A DNA stretch of 64,000 nt from positions 504,001 through 568,000 of the forward strand of contig NZ_RQFT01000012.1 in the NCBI RefSeq assembly GCF_004769525.1, in the 5' to 3' direction. Below are positions 1 to 7,978 of the stretch, piece after piece. The first letter of the stretch is position 1, and each line of letters begins with the position of its first letter. The translations under genes were made by a program, and so were the position numbers. Source of the stretch: Leptospira bouyouniensis (GTDB taxonomy: Bacteria > Spirochaetota > Leptospiria > Leptospirales > Leptospiraceae). Below the pieces are notes generated by a model. It had not been told where the DNA came from and did not search any database. It saw only the letters and a list, made by a program, of their open reading frames with translations.

Positions 1-2
1 AC

Positions 3-659
3 CGTGAAATTGCAAAATCCCCGGAAACAATCCCTCCACTATCTGACAATTTGAACGACCGAGACAATCGGGAATCGATGGAAGACCGCACAAAGTTACC
101 TGAATTGCCAAGCCTTGAAGACATGGAACCTGATTCGGGACGACCACGTTCTGTGTCTGTTGCTTCTGGTGCCAAAACAAAAGAAGGAAAAGAGAGTAGT
201 TCACGTCTCCAAGAAAAACTGGACCAAGTGGAAGAACAATTTTCACCAAAAGAAAAAGAATCTTCGCAAATCAAACCTGCGATCAAAGAGAATGTGAAAA
301 AACAGACTGAGGAAAAAACTGAATCTGTTCCAAAAGAGAAAGTGGAATCCATTGTGGAATCGAAACCACAAACCAAATCCAAAAAGTCAAAAGTTCAAAA
401 AGAATCCTCTTATGTGAATACCAAACAAAAACGTAATAAAAATACGAACACTTCGTATTCAAAATCTCAGTATTCAAACGTGAAGGAAACAAAGATCAGT
501 AAAAAAACTTCACCGAAACAAAATGGTGCCAATTCTAATTTAGAAGTTCGAATGAAAGAAGTGGAACAGAAGCTTACCTCACAAAATGAACGGAACGAAA
601 AGCGGTTTATCGAAATCGAACGTCGTATTGAAAGTTTAGAAAAATCGTTAGCAAAGTAA
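3..659 (+). CDS. Charged coiled-coil protein, 3' part (gene begins upstream of the window)
   Basis: The frame is open from base 3 to the TAA at 659 with no stop, so this is the C-terminal part of a longer protein. The first in-frame start-like codon (TTG at 51) has no Shine-Dalgarno sequence and is probably internal. The visible part is very rich in Lys, Glu, Ser and Gln with no hydrophobic segment. The last 35-40 residues show a heptad-like pattern of Leu, Val and Ile among charges, so a terminal coiled coil is likely. It ends 2 bases before yggS, suggesting co-transcription with yggS and proC. The family is not recognised; a linker or scaffold role is possible but unproven. Confidence 0.6.
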   Translation, partial: REIAKSPETIPPLSDNLNDRDNRESMEDRTKLPELPSLEDMEPDSGRPRSVSVASGAKTKEGKESSSRLQEKLDQVEEQFSPKEKESSQIKPAIKENVKKQTEEKTESVPKEKVESIVESKPQTKSKKSKVQKESSYVNTKQKRNKNTNTSYSKSQYSNVKETKISKKTSPKQNGANSNLEVRMKEVEQKLTSQNERNEKRFIEIERRIESLEKSLAK

Positions 660-661
660 TC

Positions 662-1357
662 GTGTCTGATTACATCTCAATTTACAAGGCTATTGAAAAC
701 GAACTGAAATCCCTTTCCAAGGAAAACACAACGCTCATTGCCGTTTCCAAAACGAAACCTTATGAAGTGGTTAGGGAAGCTTACATACAAGGCATTCGTG
801 AGTTTGGTGAAAACTATATCCCGGAAGCGATCGAAAAGTTTACAAGGTTAAGAGAAGAATTCCCAGAAGCCAATGGCAACGTGAATGTACATCATATCGG
901 ACCTGTGCAATCTGGGACCTTACGTAAGTTATTTGGTGTATTTTCCTATACTCATGGAGTGGGATCGTTTTCAAGTCTTGGTGAATTGGCAAAACGTGCC
1001 GAAAAAGAAAAAAAATTAATACGGTATTTTTTACAAACTAATCTGACAGGAGAAAATACCAAACATGGATTCAGTTTGGAAACACTCTTGGAAAACAAAA
1101 ACACATTGTCCAAATACCAAAATGAATTTTGTATTTGGGAAGGTTTCATGGGTATGGGACCTTCTTCTGGAGATTTGTTGGAAACGAAACTTGCTTTTAC
1201 GAAGTTATCTAATTTTCGTAAGGAACATTTTCCTACGTTGCAATTATCGATGGGGATGAGTGGTGATTATACAATGGCAGTCGAACTAGGATCCAACTTT
1301 GTAAGGATCGGATCAAAAATTTTTGGAGAAAGAGATTATGGCACACACTCCGTTTAA
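662..1357 (+). CDS. yggS: YggS/PROSC family PLP-binding protein
   Basis: 231 residues, the usual length for the YggS (PLPBP) family of single-domain alanine-racemase-fold proteins that bind pyridoxal phosphate and maintain vitamin B6 and amino-acid homeostasis. The PLP-lysine segment AVSKTKP lies near residue 30. It is followed by FGENYIPEA and by the C-terminal phosphate-binding region with LSMGMSGDY and VRIGSKIFGER, all typical of the family. The start is GTG at 662, two bases after the previous stop. The end overlaps proC by 20 bases; yggS-proC pairing is common in bacteria and fits the role of this family near proline and PLP metabolism. Confidence 0.93.
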   Translation: MSDYISIYKAIENELKSLSKENTTLIAVSKTKPYEVVREAYIQGIREFGENYIPEAIEKFTRLREEFPEANGNVNVHHIGPVQSGTLRKLFGVFSYTHGVGSFSSLGELAKRAEKEKKLIRYFLQTNLTGENTKHGFSLETLLENKNTLSKYQNEFCIWEGFMGMGPSSGDLLETKLAFTKLSNFRKEHFPTLQLSMGMSGDYTMAVELGSNFVRIGSKIFGERDYGTHSV

Positions 1358-2129
1358 AACAGTTGGGATGGTTGGTCTTGGTAAAATGGGGGGTGCTGTG
1401 GCAAAGGCACTCGTAAACCAAGGGACGAAGGTTTTTGCCTTTGATCCAAACTTAAAAATTTCTCCTGTAGAAGGAGTTACACTTGTTTCTACTTTGGAAC
1501 GATTGGAAGAAGAGGTTGGCCTTTTTGTCATTGCCGTGAAACCAAATTTAGTGGGACCAGTGCTTTCCGAATTAAAAAAACCATCAGTGATAGTTTCCAT
1601 TGCTGCTGGGATTTCTTATGAACAACTGGTTTCTTTTTCTCCCAAGGGCTCTACTTGTGTGAGAGTGATGCCAAACCTTCCCCTCGTTTCCAATCGTGGT
1701 GCCATGGGCTATTACTGTTCCGATGAGGCTGTATCACATGTAGAACGACTGTTTTATGGGATGGGAGATTGTGTTCGTATATCCAAAGAGTCGCTGATGG
1801 ATGTTGTCACGGGTCTTTCCGGTTCGGGGCCTGCCTATGTCCTAACATTTCTCCAAGCGATGGCGGAGGGTGCGTTACAAGAAGGTCTTAGTTATGAGGA
1901 AGCCTTAGGGCTTGCGATGGAAACAATTGAAGGGACACTTGTTTATTTCCGGGAACTACGAATGAAAGACCATACCCTGCATCCGATGGAAGTACGAAAC
2001 TGGGTGACTTCCCCTGGAGGGACTACCATTCATGGACTGGATGCTCTGGAGCGAGGTGGGTTTTCCACCGCAGTGCGGGATGCCATTCGTAAGGCAACCG
2101 AGAGAAGTAAAGAATTAGGGAAGGGATAA
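1338..2129 (+). CDS. proC: Pyrroline-5-carboxylate reductase
   Basis: 263 residues. It catalyses NAD(P)H-dependent reduction of pyrroline-5-carboxylate, the last step of proline synthesis, in the cytoplasm. The N-terminal Rossmann motif is GLGKMGGAVAKAL. The C-terminal all-helical dimer domain carries GSGPAYV and the ProC signature SPGGTTIHGLDALERGG. The ATG at 1338 (MAHTPFKT) is preferred over an in-frame TTG at 1323 because the Rossmann strand then starts at the normal distance from the N-terminus. It overlaps the end of yggS by 20 bases, so translation is probably coupled. It ends just before the convergent initiator tRNA gene. Confidence 0.95.
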   Translation: MAHTPFKTVGMVGLGKMGGAVAKALVNQGTKVFAFDPNLKISPVEGVTLVSTLERLEEEVGLFVIAVKPNLVGPVLSELKKPSVIVSIAAGISYEQLVSFSPKGSTCVRVMPNLPLVSNRGAMGYYCSDEAVSHVERLFYGMGDCVRISKESLMDVVTGLSGSGPAYVLTFLQAMAEGALQEGLSYEEALGLAMETIEGTLVYFRELRMKDHTLHPMEVRNWVTSPGGTTIHGLDALERGGFSTAVRDAIRKATERSKELGKG

Positions 2130-2135
2130 TAACGG

Positions 2136-2210
<75 letters not shown>

Positions 2211-2375
2211 ATACGACCATTCTTTTTAAGATTCGTTTATTGTCAACACAATGAAAGAAGAAACTTTCAAATGGAAAACCTTCCGTAAATTTATCGGTTT
2301 CCGCCAAAATCTTACTTTACAGGTGTCAAATAGAGCGAATGATTCCTATCTTATATAGAATTCTGGCGGTGCGTT

Positions 2376-3437
2376 TTGTCTTTTAAAGAAAACACTGATA
2401 TCGTTTTTGAGCATTACGAAAAAAAAATCTACGACCAAAAACAACTACTGGAAATCTCCCGTGCATTAAATTCCACGTTAGACTATAAGTATTTAATTGA
2501 TGCAATTCTTAACATTTGTTTGGCGCAGTTACAAACGCTTCACGCTGCCATGTACCTTGAACCAGAAATTGATTTGGGTCTTTTTAAATTAGAACCACAG
2601 TCCATCAAAGGATTTGAGTTAAGCACAGAAGAACAAAACTACGAAATCAAAATTGATAGCCCACTGATCCATTATTTTGAGGAAAAACCAAAAGCCATTA
2701 CGATGGACCAAATCCTCCAAATGGAAGTTTTAAACAAAATCCCTGATATTGTGTACCTTCGAAAAATGGGAGCAGAGATCCTCGTTCCCCTCAACGCCAA
2801 AGGGAAGGTGAATGGGTTACTTGTCCTTGGTGACAAAATGACTTCTGAAGAATTTTTGGAAGATGAAAAAGAATTTATGACCACTCTCGCAAATCTGGCA
2901 GGGATTGCCGTGGACAACGCACGTTTATATGAGCTTGCCACTGTGGATATGATGACGGGTTTAAAAATCCACCACTACTTCCAAACGAAACTCAAAGAAG
3001 AGATGGAACGTTGCCGTAAAAAAGGTACTAAGTTGTCCCTTCTTTTTACAGACGTGGACAAATTCAAAACCTTCAATGATACCTATGGTCACCAAGCAGG
3101 GGACGTTGTCCTGATTGAAGTAGCAAAACAACTCATCCAAAAAGCACAACGCCACCACATCCCTGCGCGGTATGGTGGGGAAGAGTTTTGCCTCGTGATG
3201 CCAGGAGCCACAGAAGAGGAAGCCATTGCCAAAGGGGAAGAGATCCGAAAGGCTGTGGAAGCCATGGTGGTCAAAAATCCCAATGACGACTCGGATCTAA
3301 AAGTCACACTCTCGGTAGGAGTTTCGAGCTTTCGATCCACCGATAGAAATAACAAAGATCTTATCGAACGTGCGGATAAGGCACTATACCAAGCCAAACA
3401 TTCCGGCAGAAACCGCACAATTTGTTATAAAGATTAG
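2376..3437 (+). CDS. GAF-GGDEF diguanylate cyclase
   Basis: 353 residues, cytosolic. An N-terminal helix leads into a GAF-type sensor region (about residues 25-185). A GGDEF domain (about 190-350) follows, with active-site motif RYGGEEF near residue 265, the metal-binding segment FTDVDKFKTFND, and a C-terminal ADKALYQAK. It should make cyclic di-GMP from two GTP. The positions before GGEEF where an RxxD inhibitory site would lie read QRHH, so product inhibition by the classical I-site is unlikely. The start is TTG at 2376; no ATG lies nearby in frame. The GAF ligand cannot be told. It stands alone after the tRNA gene, with a short 3' gap to a small gene. Confidence 0.9.
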   Translation: MSFKENTDIVFEHYEKKIYDQKQLLEISRALNSTLDYKYLIDAILNICLAQLQTLHAAMYLEPEIDLGLFKLEPQSIKGFELSTEEQNYEIKIDSPLIHYFEEKPKAITMDQILQMEVLNKIPDIVYLRKMGAEILVPLNAKGKVNGLLVLGDKMTSEEFLEDEKEFMTTLANLAGIAVDNARLYELATVDMMTGLKIHHYFQTKLKEEMERCRKKGTKLSLLFTDVDKFKTFNDTYGHQAGDVVLIEVAKQLIQKAQRHHIPARYGGEEFCLVMPGATEEEAIAKGEEIRKAVEAMVVKNPNDDSDLKVTLSVGVSSFRSTDRNNKDLIERADKALYQAKHSGRNRTICYKD

Positions 3438-3444
3438 GAAATTT

Positions 3445-3459
3445 GCCGATGGGTAGAGT
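3445..3459 (+). promoter_or_regulatory. Possible sigma-28-like -10 element (GCCGATGGGTAGA)
   Basis: The 13 bases GCCGATGGGTAGA sit directly before the ATG at 3460. The identical 13 bases recur at 52634-52646 before another tiny gene. GCCGAT is the core of the FliA (sigma-28) -10 box. No well-spaced TAAA -35 is evident here (TAAA at 3428-3431 gives only 13 bases of spacing), so this is tentative. If real, the transcript would be almost leaderless. Confidence 0.25.
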
Positions 3460-3687
3460 ATGGCAGAACCTGCATACCTACTCAAAGACCTTTCACCTTC
3501 TGTTCCCTCAGATGTGTATGAATCAATTCGTAACCGAGCCCTTGGACTTTCTTCTTTCAATTTCCAACCTTACTCGTGTTTCATTGAATACAAATCAAAA
3601 GATGCCAACACAGGGATTGAATATAGAGATTGTACGGTAGATTATTCCAGATGCCCACATTCTCGTTGCATCAAAAAATTGGTTTAG
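3460..3687 (+). CDS. Small Cys-containing protein of unknown function
   Basis: 75 residues starting MAEPAYLLKD. The family is not recognised. There is no signal peptide or membrane segment. The C-terminal third holds Cys residues in the pattern C-x(6)-C-x(4)-C (DCTVDYSRCPHSRCIKKLV), which could bind metal or be redox active. Codon choice matches neighbouring genes and the frame is clean. No clear Shine-Dalgarno precedes the ATG. The 3' end overlaps the start of the aspartic-protease-like gene by 37 bases, which suggests translational coupling and perhaps a shared task. It could still be a chance ORF, but codon use and position argue against that. Confidence 0.6.
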   Translation: MAEPAYLLKDLSPSVPSDVYESIRNRALGLSSFNFQPYSCFIEYKSKDANTGIEYRDCTVDYSRCPHSRCIKKLV

Positions 3688-4583
3688 TTTTCCTCTGCCT
3701 CAGTGTTGGGATGTGTTTGCCACACCCAACACGAAACATTTCTCTAAACGATCAAACGTCTCAATTCCTTAAACCATCTCCATCGCATCGAAACCAGTCT
3801 TCTAAAAACTTCTTGTTTCCACGAACACTCCCTCCTCACACCAAAGTACAAGTGTTAGATACTGGTATCTCTTTATTATTACTTGGTTTCCAAACGACAA
3901 CAGGGGAGAAGGTTTCGTTTTTGTGGGATACAGGTTCTGACATTAGTTTTTATGAAGGGTCAGATTCTTTGGAGGCAAAAGATTTTCAAATTGGTGAAAA
4001 AAAACTCAGACTCCGAAGCGGAGAAGGGATTTTACCCGATGGCATTCAAGGTCTCCTTGGTCTTGATGCCTTTCGCGGAACCTGTGTGTTTTGGGATCAG
4101 GATCTTTTGTATTGGTTTCCGAGTGAATCTCCATTCTGTGACCACCCGGATGCCTATCTTGGCACCCAATTGAAATTCCTCACCACAAAACAAAAGGGTG
4201 AACATTCCTATGTTCAATTTGAATACCCAAAATCCTTTCCATCATATGCTCATTTGGATACGGGGGCTTCGTTATCAATTTTGCCCAAAGGGGGAGGAGA
4301 AGATTACTTGGGTGAAAAGAGAGTGTTCCGTCCAGGTGGAACCATCTTAACCCTAGACCATTGGCTAGCGAAGGAAACTCTGATACTCATGAGCAAATCT
4401 GGGTTTCGTGAAGAATATCCGAACGTTGAGTTTCTCACAGGAATTTCACTTGAGAATTTCCATTTGTCGGGGGACAAGGATAAGGAAGAGGTTTGGGTGA
4501 TCGGACTTGGTGTTTTACGGACACGTCCCTTGTATTGGGATTTTTCCAGGAAACGAATTGGCATCATCCACCAAGAGAACTAA
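3651..4583 (+). CDS. Secreted two-lobed pepsin/retropepsin-like aspartic protease
   Basis: 310 residues from ATG 3651 (MPTFSLHQK), with an N-terminal hydrophobic segment that ends near a Cys (LSVGMC), so it is exported and possibly lipidated. Two aspartic-protease active-site motifs are present: WDTGSDISF (Asp93) and LDTGASLSIL (Asp203). Each is followed about 45-90 residues later by a hydrophobic-hydrophobic-Gly segment (GLLGLDAF, then VIGLGVLRTRPLYWDF). Two DTG motifs about 110 residues apart in one chain give the bilobal layout of pepsin, whereas retropepsins carry one motif and dimerise. The catalytic Asp residues are intact, so activity is plausible. The start overlaps the small upstream gene and the stop lies one base before mnmA. 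Confidence 0.75.
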   Translation: MPTFSLHQKIGLVFLCLSVGMCLPHPTRNISLNDQTSQFLKPSPSHRNQSSKNFLFPRTLPPHTKVQVLDTGISLLLLGFQTTTGEKVSFLWDTGSDISFYEGSDSLEAKDFQIGEKKLRLRSGEGILPDGIQGLLGLDAFRGTCVFWDQDLLYWFPSESPFCDHPDAYLGTQLKFLTTKQKGEHSYVQFEYPKSFPSYAHLDTGASLSILPKGGGEDYLGEKRVFRPGGTILTLDHWLAKETLILMSKSGFREEYPNVEFLTGISLENFHLSGDKDKEEVWVIGLGVLRTRPLYWDFSRKRIGIIHQEN

Positions 4584-4584
4584 G

Positions 4585-5727
4585 GTGAAAGATAAAGAAA
4601 AAATCATAGTGGCGATGAGTGGTGGAGTGGACAGCGCAGTTGCGGCAGGCCTCCTCATGGAAGCAGGATACGATGTCATTGGTGTAAACCTTAGAACTTG
4701 GGAATACGAAGCTCCTGCTTGTGATACCACTAAAAAATCCTGTTGTTCACCTGAAGATATCCGAGATGCCCGTGATGTAGGCCTCTCACTTAACATTCCT
4801 TTTTATGTGATCAAAATGGAAAAGGTATTTGGGGAACGAGTGATCGATCGTTTTATCAGCGATTATAAAGATGGAAGGACCCCAAACCCTTGTGTGGAAT
4901 GTAACACCTTTGTAAAGTTTGGTGCTCTTTTTGAGCAGGCTAAAAAATTAGGAATTGATAAAATTGCCACAGGTCATTATGCACGTGTCATCGAAGTGGA
5001 TGGTCGCTATGCAATTCGTAATGCCGTCGACATGAAAAAAAATCAAGCGTACTATTTGTACGGACTAAGCCAAGACAATATCAAAAATACAGTTTTTCCT
5101 TTGGGTGAGATGGACAAATCCCAAGTAAGAGAGATTGCGAAACGAATGGGTTTACCCGTTGCTGAAAAACCGGAATCGCAAGAGATATGTTTTATCCCAG
5201 AAAATGATTATAGATCGTTTCTCAAAAAGAAAGGTATGGAATTCACACCTGGTTTTTTTAAATTGGCTTCCGGTCAAATCATCGGCAAACACCAAGGAAA
5301 AGAAGGATTTACGATCGGACAAAGGAAGGGTCTCGGCATTGCTTGGAAAAATCCATTGTATGTCCTCTCCATTGAGGATGATGGAACGGTCATTCTTGGG
5401 GAAGAAGAAGAAACTGTTTCTGAGTCTTTTGTATTGGAAGAAATTACTTACCAAGGTTTGGCGCCCCTCAGTCTGAACCAATCCATGGTGATGAAAGTCC
5501 AAATCCGTTACCGAAGTGCACCTGTTCTTTGTCAGGTGACCTCTCTTGGAGACAATTGGAAGGTTACATTTTTAGAAGACGTAAAAAGTGTGACACCTGG
5601 CCAATCCGCAACTTTTTACCCGGCAAACGGAGATTATTTGTTAGCTGGTGGAATCATTCAAAAAGGATCCATCACTCGTAAAGTTAAACCAAACGTGGAA
5701 GTTTCAAGGGAGAGTGTTCCCATTTGA
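4585..5727 (+). CDS. mnmA: tRNA-specific 2-thiouridylase MnmA
   Basis: 380 residues (family usually 360-380). It installs the 2-thio group on U34 of tRNA-Lys, -Glu and -Gln using sulfur relayed by a persulfide carrier. The PP-loop ATP-binding motif SGGVDSA is near residue 13. The two catalytic Cys are visible: Cys103 in PNPCVEC and Cys202 in SQEICF. The start is GTG at 4585, one base after the preceding stop; starting upstream at 4507 would overlap the previous gene and add non-family sequence. The stop overlaps the next start by 4 bases, so the gene belongs to a tightly packed run. Confidence 0.95.
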   Translation: MKDKEKIIVAMSGGVDSAVAAGLLMEAGYDVIGVNLRTWEYEAPACDTTKKSCCSPEDIRDARDVGLSLNIPFYVIKMEKVFGERVIDRFISDYKDGRTPNPCVECNTFVKFGALFEQAKKLGIDKIATGHYARVIEVDGRYAIRNAVDMKKNQAYYLYGLSQDNIKNTVFPLGEMDKSQVREIAKRMGLPVAEKPESQEICFIPENDYRSFLKKKGMEFTPGFFKLASGQIIGKHQGKEGFTIGQRKGLGIAWKNPLYVLSIEDDGTVILGEEEETVSESFVLEEITYQGLAPLSLNQSMVMKVQIRYRSAPVLCQVTSLGDNWKVTFLEDVKSVTPGQSATFYPANGDYLLAGGIIQKGSITRKVKPNVEVSRESVPI

Positions 5728-7976
5728 AATCAGTTGAAGGAAAAACAATCCTCATCATCGGTGGTGGATTGTTACAAGTTCCCATCATCCAAACAGCAAA
5801 AACGATGCGTCTGCATACAGTTGTTGCCGACATGAATCCCACTTCGATTGGATTCCAAATTGCCGATGAAACCATCCTCATGTCCACAAAGGATGTGGAG
5901 GGAATGGTTCGTGAGGCAAAAAAGTTTTCACAAAAAACAACCATCCATGGAGTGATCACTGCAGGAACGGATGCCAGTATGACCGTGGCGGCCGTTGCTT
6001 CCGCCTTACAGCTTCCAGGGATTCGGTTTGTGGACGCCGAAGCTGCTTCCAATAAAGTGAAGATGCGAAAACGTCTTAAAGAATTTGGACTTCCCATCCC
6101 TCGTTTTGCACCTGTTTGGTCCATGCAAGATGCAAAGGACGCTTTGGATGAACTTACATTTCCCCTTGTGATGAAACCTGCAGACAATATGGGAGCTCGG
6201 GGTGTGATCAAAGTCACAAACCGTGATGATTTACAAGTTGCCTTTCGCCATGCCAAACGATTCTGTCCCACAGGCGAATTGATTTTGGAAGAGTATATGG
6301 AAGGACCAGAACTATCAGTGGATGCCCTTGCCTTCCAAGGACAAATCCGAATGACAGGGATTGCGGATCGAATCATTGAAAGAGAACCTTACTTCATTGA
6401 GGTGGGTCATAATATGCCTTCTGCCTTACCAAAAGATGTTTTGGATGAAGTGGAACGTGTGATGGCAGGTGGAATGAGAGCCCTAGGCATCCATTTGGGT
6501 GCAGGAAAAGGGGACATTAAGGTCACAAAAGATGGTGTGAAAATTGGTGAAATTGCGGCCAGGTTGTCCGGTGGTTTTATGTCTGCCTTCACCTATCCAT
6601 TGTCAACTGGTGTGAACTTAAACCGGGCTGCACTTCTTATCTCTCTTGGGGAAACACCAGACAATTTAGAACCTGTAGTCAATCGTGTTTCCATTGAACG
6701 GTCGTTATTGTCAAAACCAGGAAAACTCATTTCGATTAGTGGTGTAGAGGAAATCAAAAAAATTGAAGGTGTTTCAGAAGTTTTTTTGCAGTCCAAACCT
6801 GGTGATATCATTAAGGAACCTACAAATAACATTGATAAGTCGGGTCATGTCATCATCGTTTCCGATACATTAAAAGAAGCAGAACAAGTTTTTGAAAAAG
6901 TCAAACAAACCATACGATTTGAGGTAGATGAACAATTTTCGATCACAGAAAAAGAAATTGCAGACCAAGCTCGGATTCGATTTGGAAAAGATATTTGTTG
7001 GGTTTGTAAGGTATGTGATGGGAACAATTGTGCTTCAGGGATTCCTGGAATGGGTGGTGTGGGTCTTATGGAAACCTTTCAAGACAACCACGAATCTCTC
7101 TCGGAATATAAAATCTTACCAGGGTATATCAGAGAACATGTATCACCAAATATCCAAACCAAATTTTTAGGTTATGATTTAAAAACTCCGATTATGGCAG
7201 CTCCGATGACAGGGGTTGGAACGAATATGAACTTTGTTATGACTGATGCAGATTATGCACATAATGTAGTTCGTTCCTTTTCTCAAAATGGAAGTCTTGC
7301 ATGGCTTGGAGATGGTGCCTCTCCAGAAAAATACAAAATCATGTTAGAAGCTTTGAAAAAAGTTTCTGGAAAAGGGATTCTGATTTGTAAACCAAGAGAA
7401 GATGAATCACTTTTACTGGAAAGATTCAAACAAGCCGAGGCGGACGGAGTGTTCGCTATTGGAATGGACATTGATGCGGTTAATTTCAAGACGATGGTGC
7501 AAAAAAATCTTTCAAGTGTCACAAGACCACTTGATGCCCTGATCAAACTAAAAGAAAAAACGAAACTCCCATTCATTCTAAAAGGGATCATGAACCCGGA
7601 AGATGCAAAATTAGCTGTGGAGGGAGGTTTCTCCGCAATTGTTGTGTCCAATCATGGGGGAAGGGTGCTTGATGGAATGCCTGGAACCGCAAGAGTATTG
7701 CCTAAAATAGCAGAAGTCGTAAAAGGGAAAATCCCACTCCTTGTTGATGGGGGGATTCGATCTGGAATGGATGTATTTAAAATGATAGCACTTGGTGCAG
7801 ATGCTGTACTTGTGGGTCGTCCTGTGGCAATTTCTCTTGTGGGTGGAGAAGATGCTGGGATTCGATTTCTTTTACAAAAATATTCGGAAGAACTAAAACA
7901 GTCAATGAGTGTGACTGGAGCCAAAACTTTAGTAGACATCAAGCGATCGATGTTGCTTCATAAACAACACGGTTGA
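5724..7976 (+). CDS. ATP-grasp ligase fused to FMN-dependent alpha-hydroxy-acid oxidase
   Basis: 750 residues with two enzyme modules. Residues 1 to about 410 are an ATP-grasp protein: Rossmann start ILIIGGGLLQVP, then FPLVMKPADNMGARGV, LILEEYMEGPE and KIGEIAARLSGG. Residues about 440-750 are an (S)-2-hydroxy-acid oxidase-type TIM barrel with PIMAAPMTGVG, SNHGGRVLDG (catalytic His644 and following Arg) and LLVDGGIRSGMDVFKMIALGA. Between them lies a Cys cluster (Cys425, 428, 431, 436) and PGMGGVG, which is also the N-terminal hallmark of clostridial-type FMN oxidases of this family. It starts at TTG 5724 inside the mnmA end. The substrates are unknown; coupled ligation and oxidation of an amino or hydroxy acid is an inference. 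Confidence 0.85.
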   Translation: MKSVEGKTILIIGGGLLQVPIIQTAKTMRLHTVVADMNPTSIGFQIADETILMSTKDVEGMVREAKKFSQKTTIHGVITAGTDASMTVAAVASALQLPGIRFVDAEAASNKVKMRKRLKEFGLPIPRFAPVWSMQDAKDALDELTFPLVMKPADNMGARGVIKVTNRDDLQVAFRHAKRFCPTGELILEEYMEGPELSVDALAFQGQIRMTGIADRIIEREPYFIEVGHNMPSALPKDVLDEVERVMAGGMRALGIHLGAGKGDIKVTKDGVKIGEIAARLSGGFMSAFTYPLSTGVNLNRAALLISLGETPDNLEPVVNRVSIERSLLSKPGKLISISGVEEIKKIEGVSEVFLQSKPGDIIKEPTNNIDKSGHVIIVSDTLKEAEQVFEKVKQTIRFEVDEQFSITEKEIADQARIRFGKDICWVCKVCDGNNCASGIPGMGGVGLMETFQDNHESLSEYKILPGYIREHVSPNIQTKFLGYDLKTPIMAAPMTGVGTNMNFVMTDADYAHNVVRSFSQNGSLAWLGDGASPEKYKIMLEALKKVSGKGILICKPREDESLLLERFKQAEADGVFAIGMDIDAVNFKTMVQKNLSSVTRPLDALIKLKEKTKLPFILKGIMNPEDAKLAVEGGFSAIVVSNHGGRVLDGMPGTARVLPKIAEVVKGKIPLLVDGGIRSGMDVFKMIALGADAVLVGRPVAISLVGGEDAGIRFLLQKYSEELKQSMSVTGAKTLVDIKRSMLLHKQHG

Positions 7977-7978
7977 GT

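Noticed and set aside
5684..6376. 230-codon antisense ORF
   Set aside because: Lies opposite the mnmA end and the ATP-grasp domain; composition (Ser/Ile/Arg) and lack of a ribosome site mark it as a shadow.
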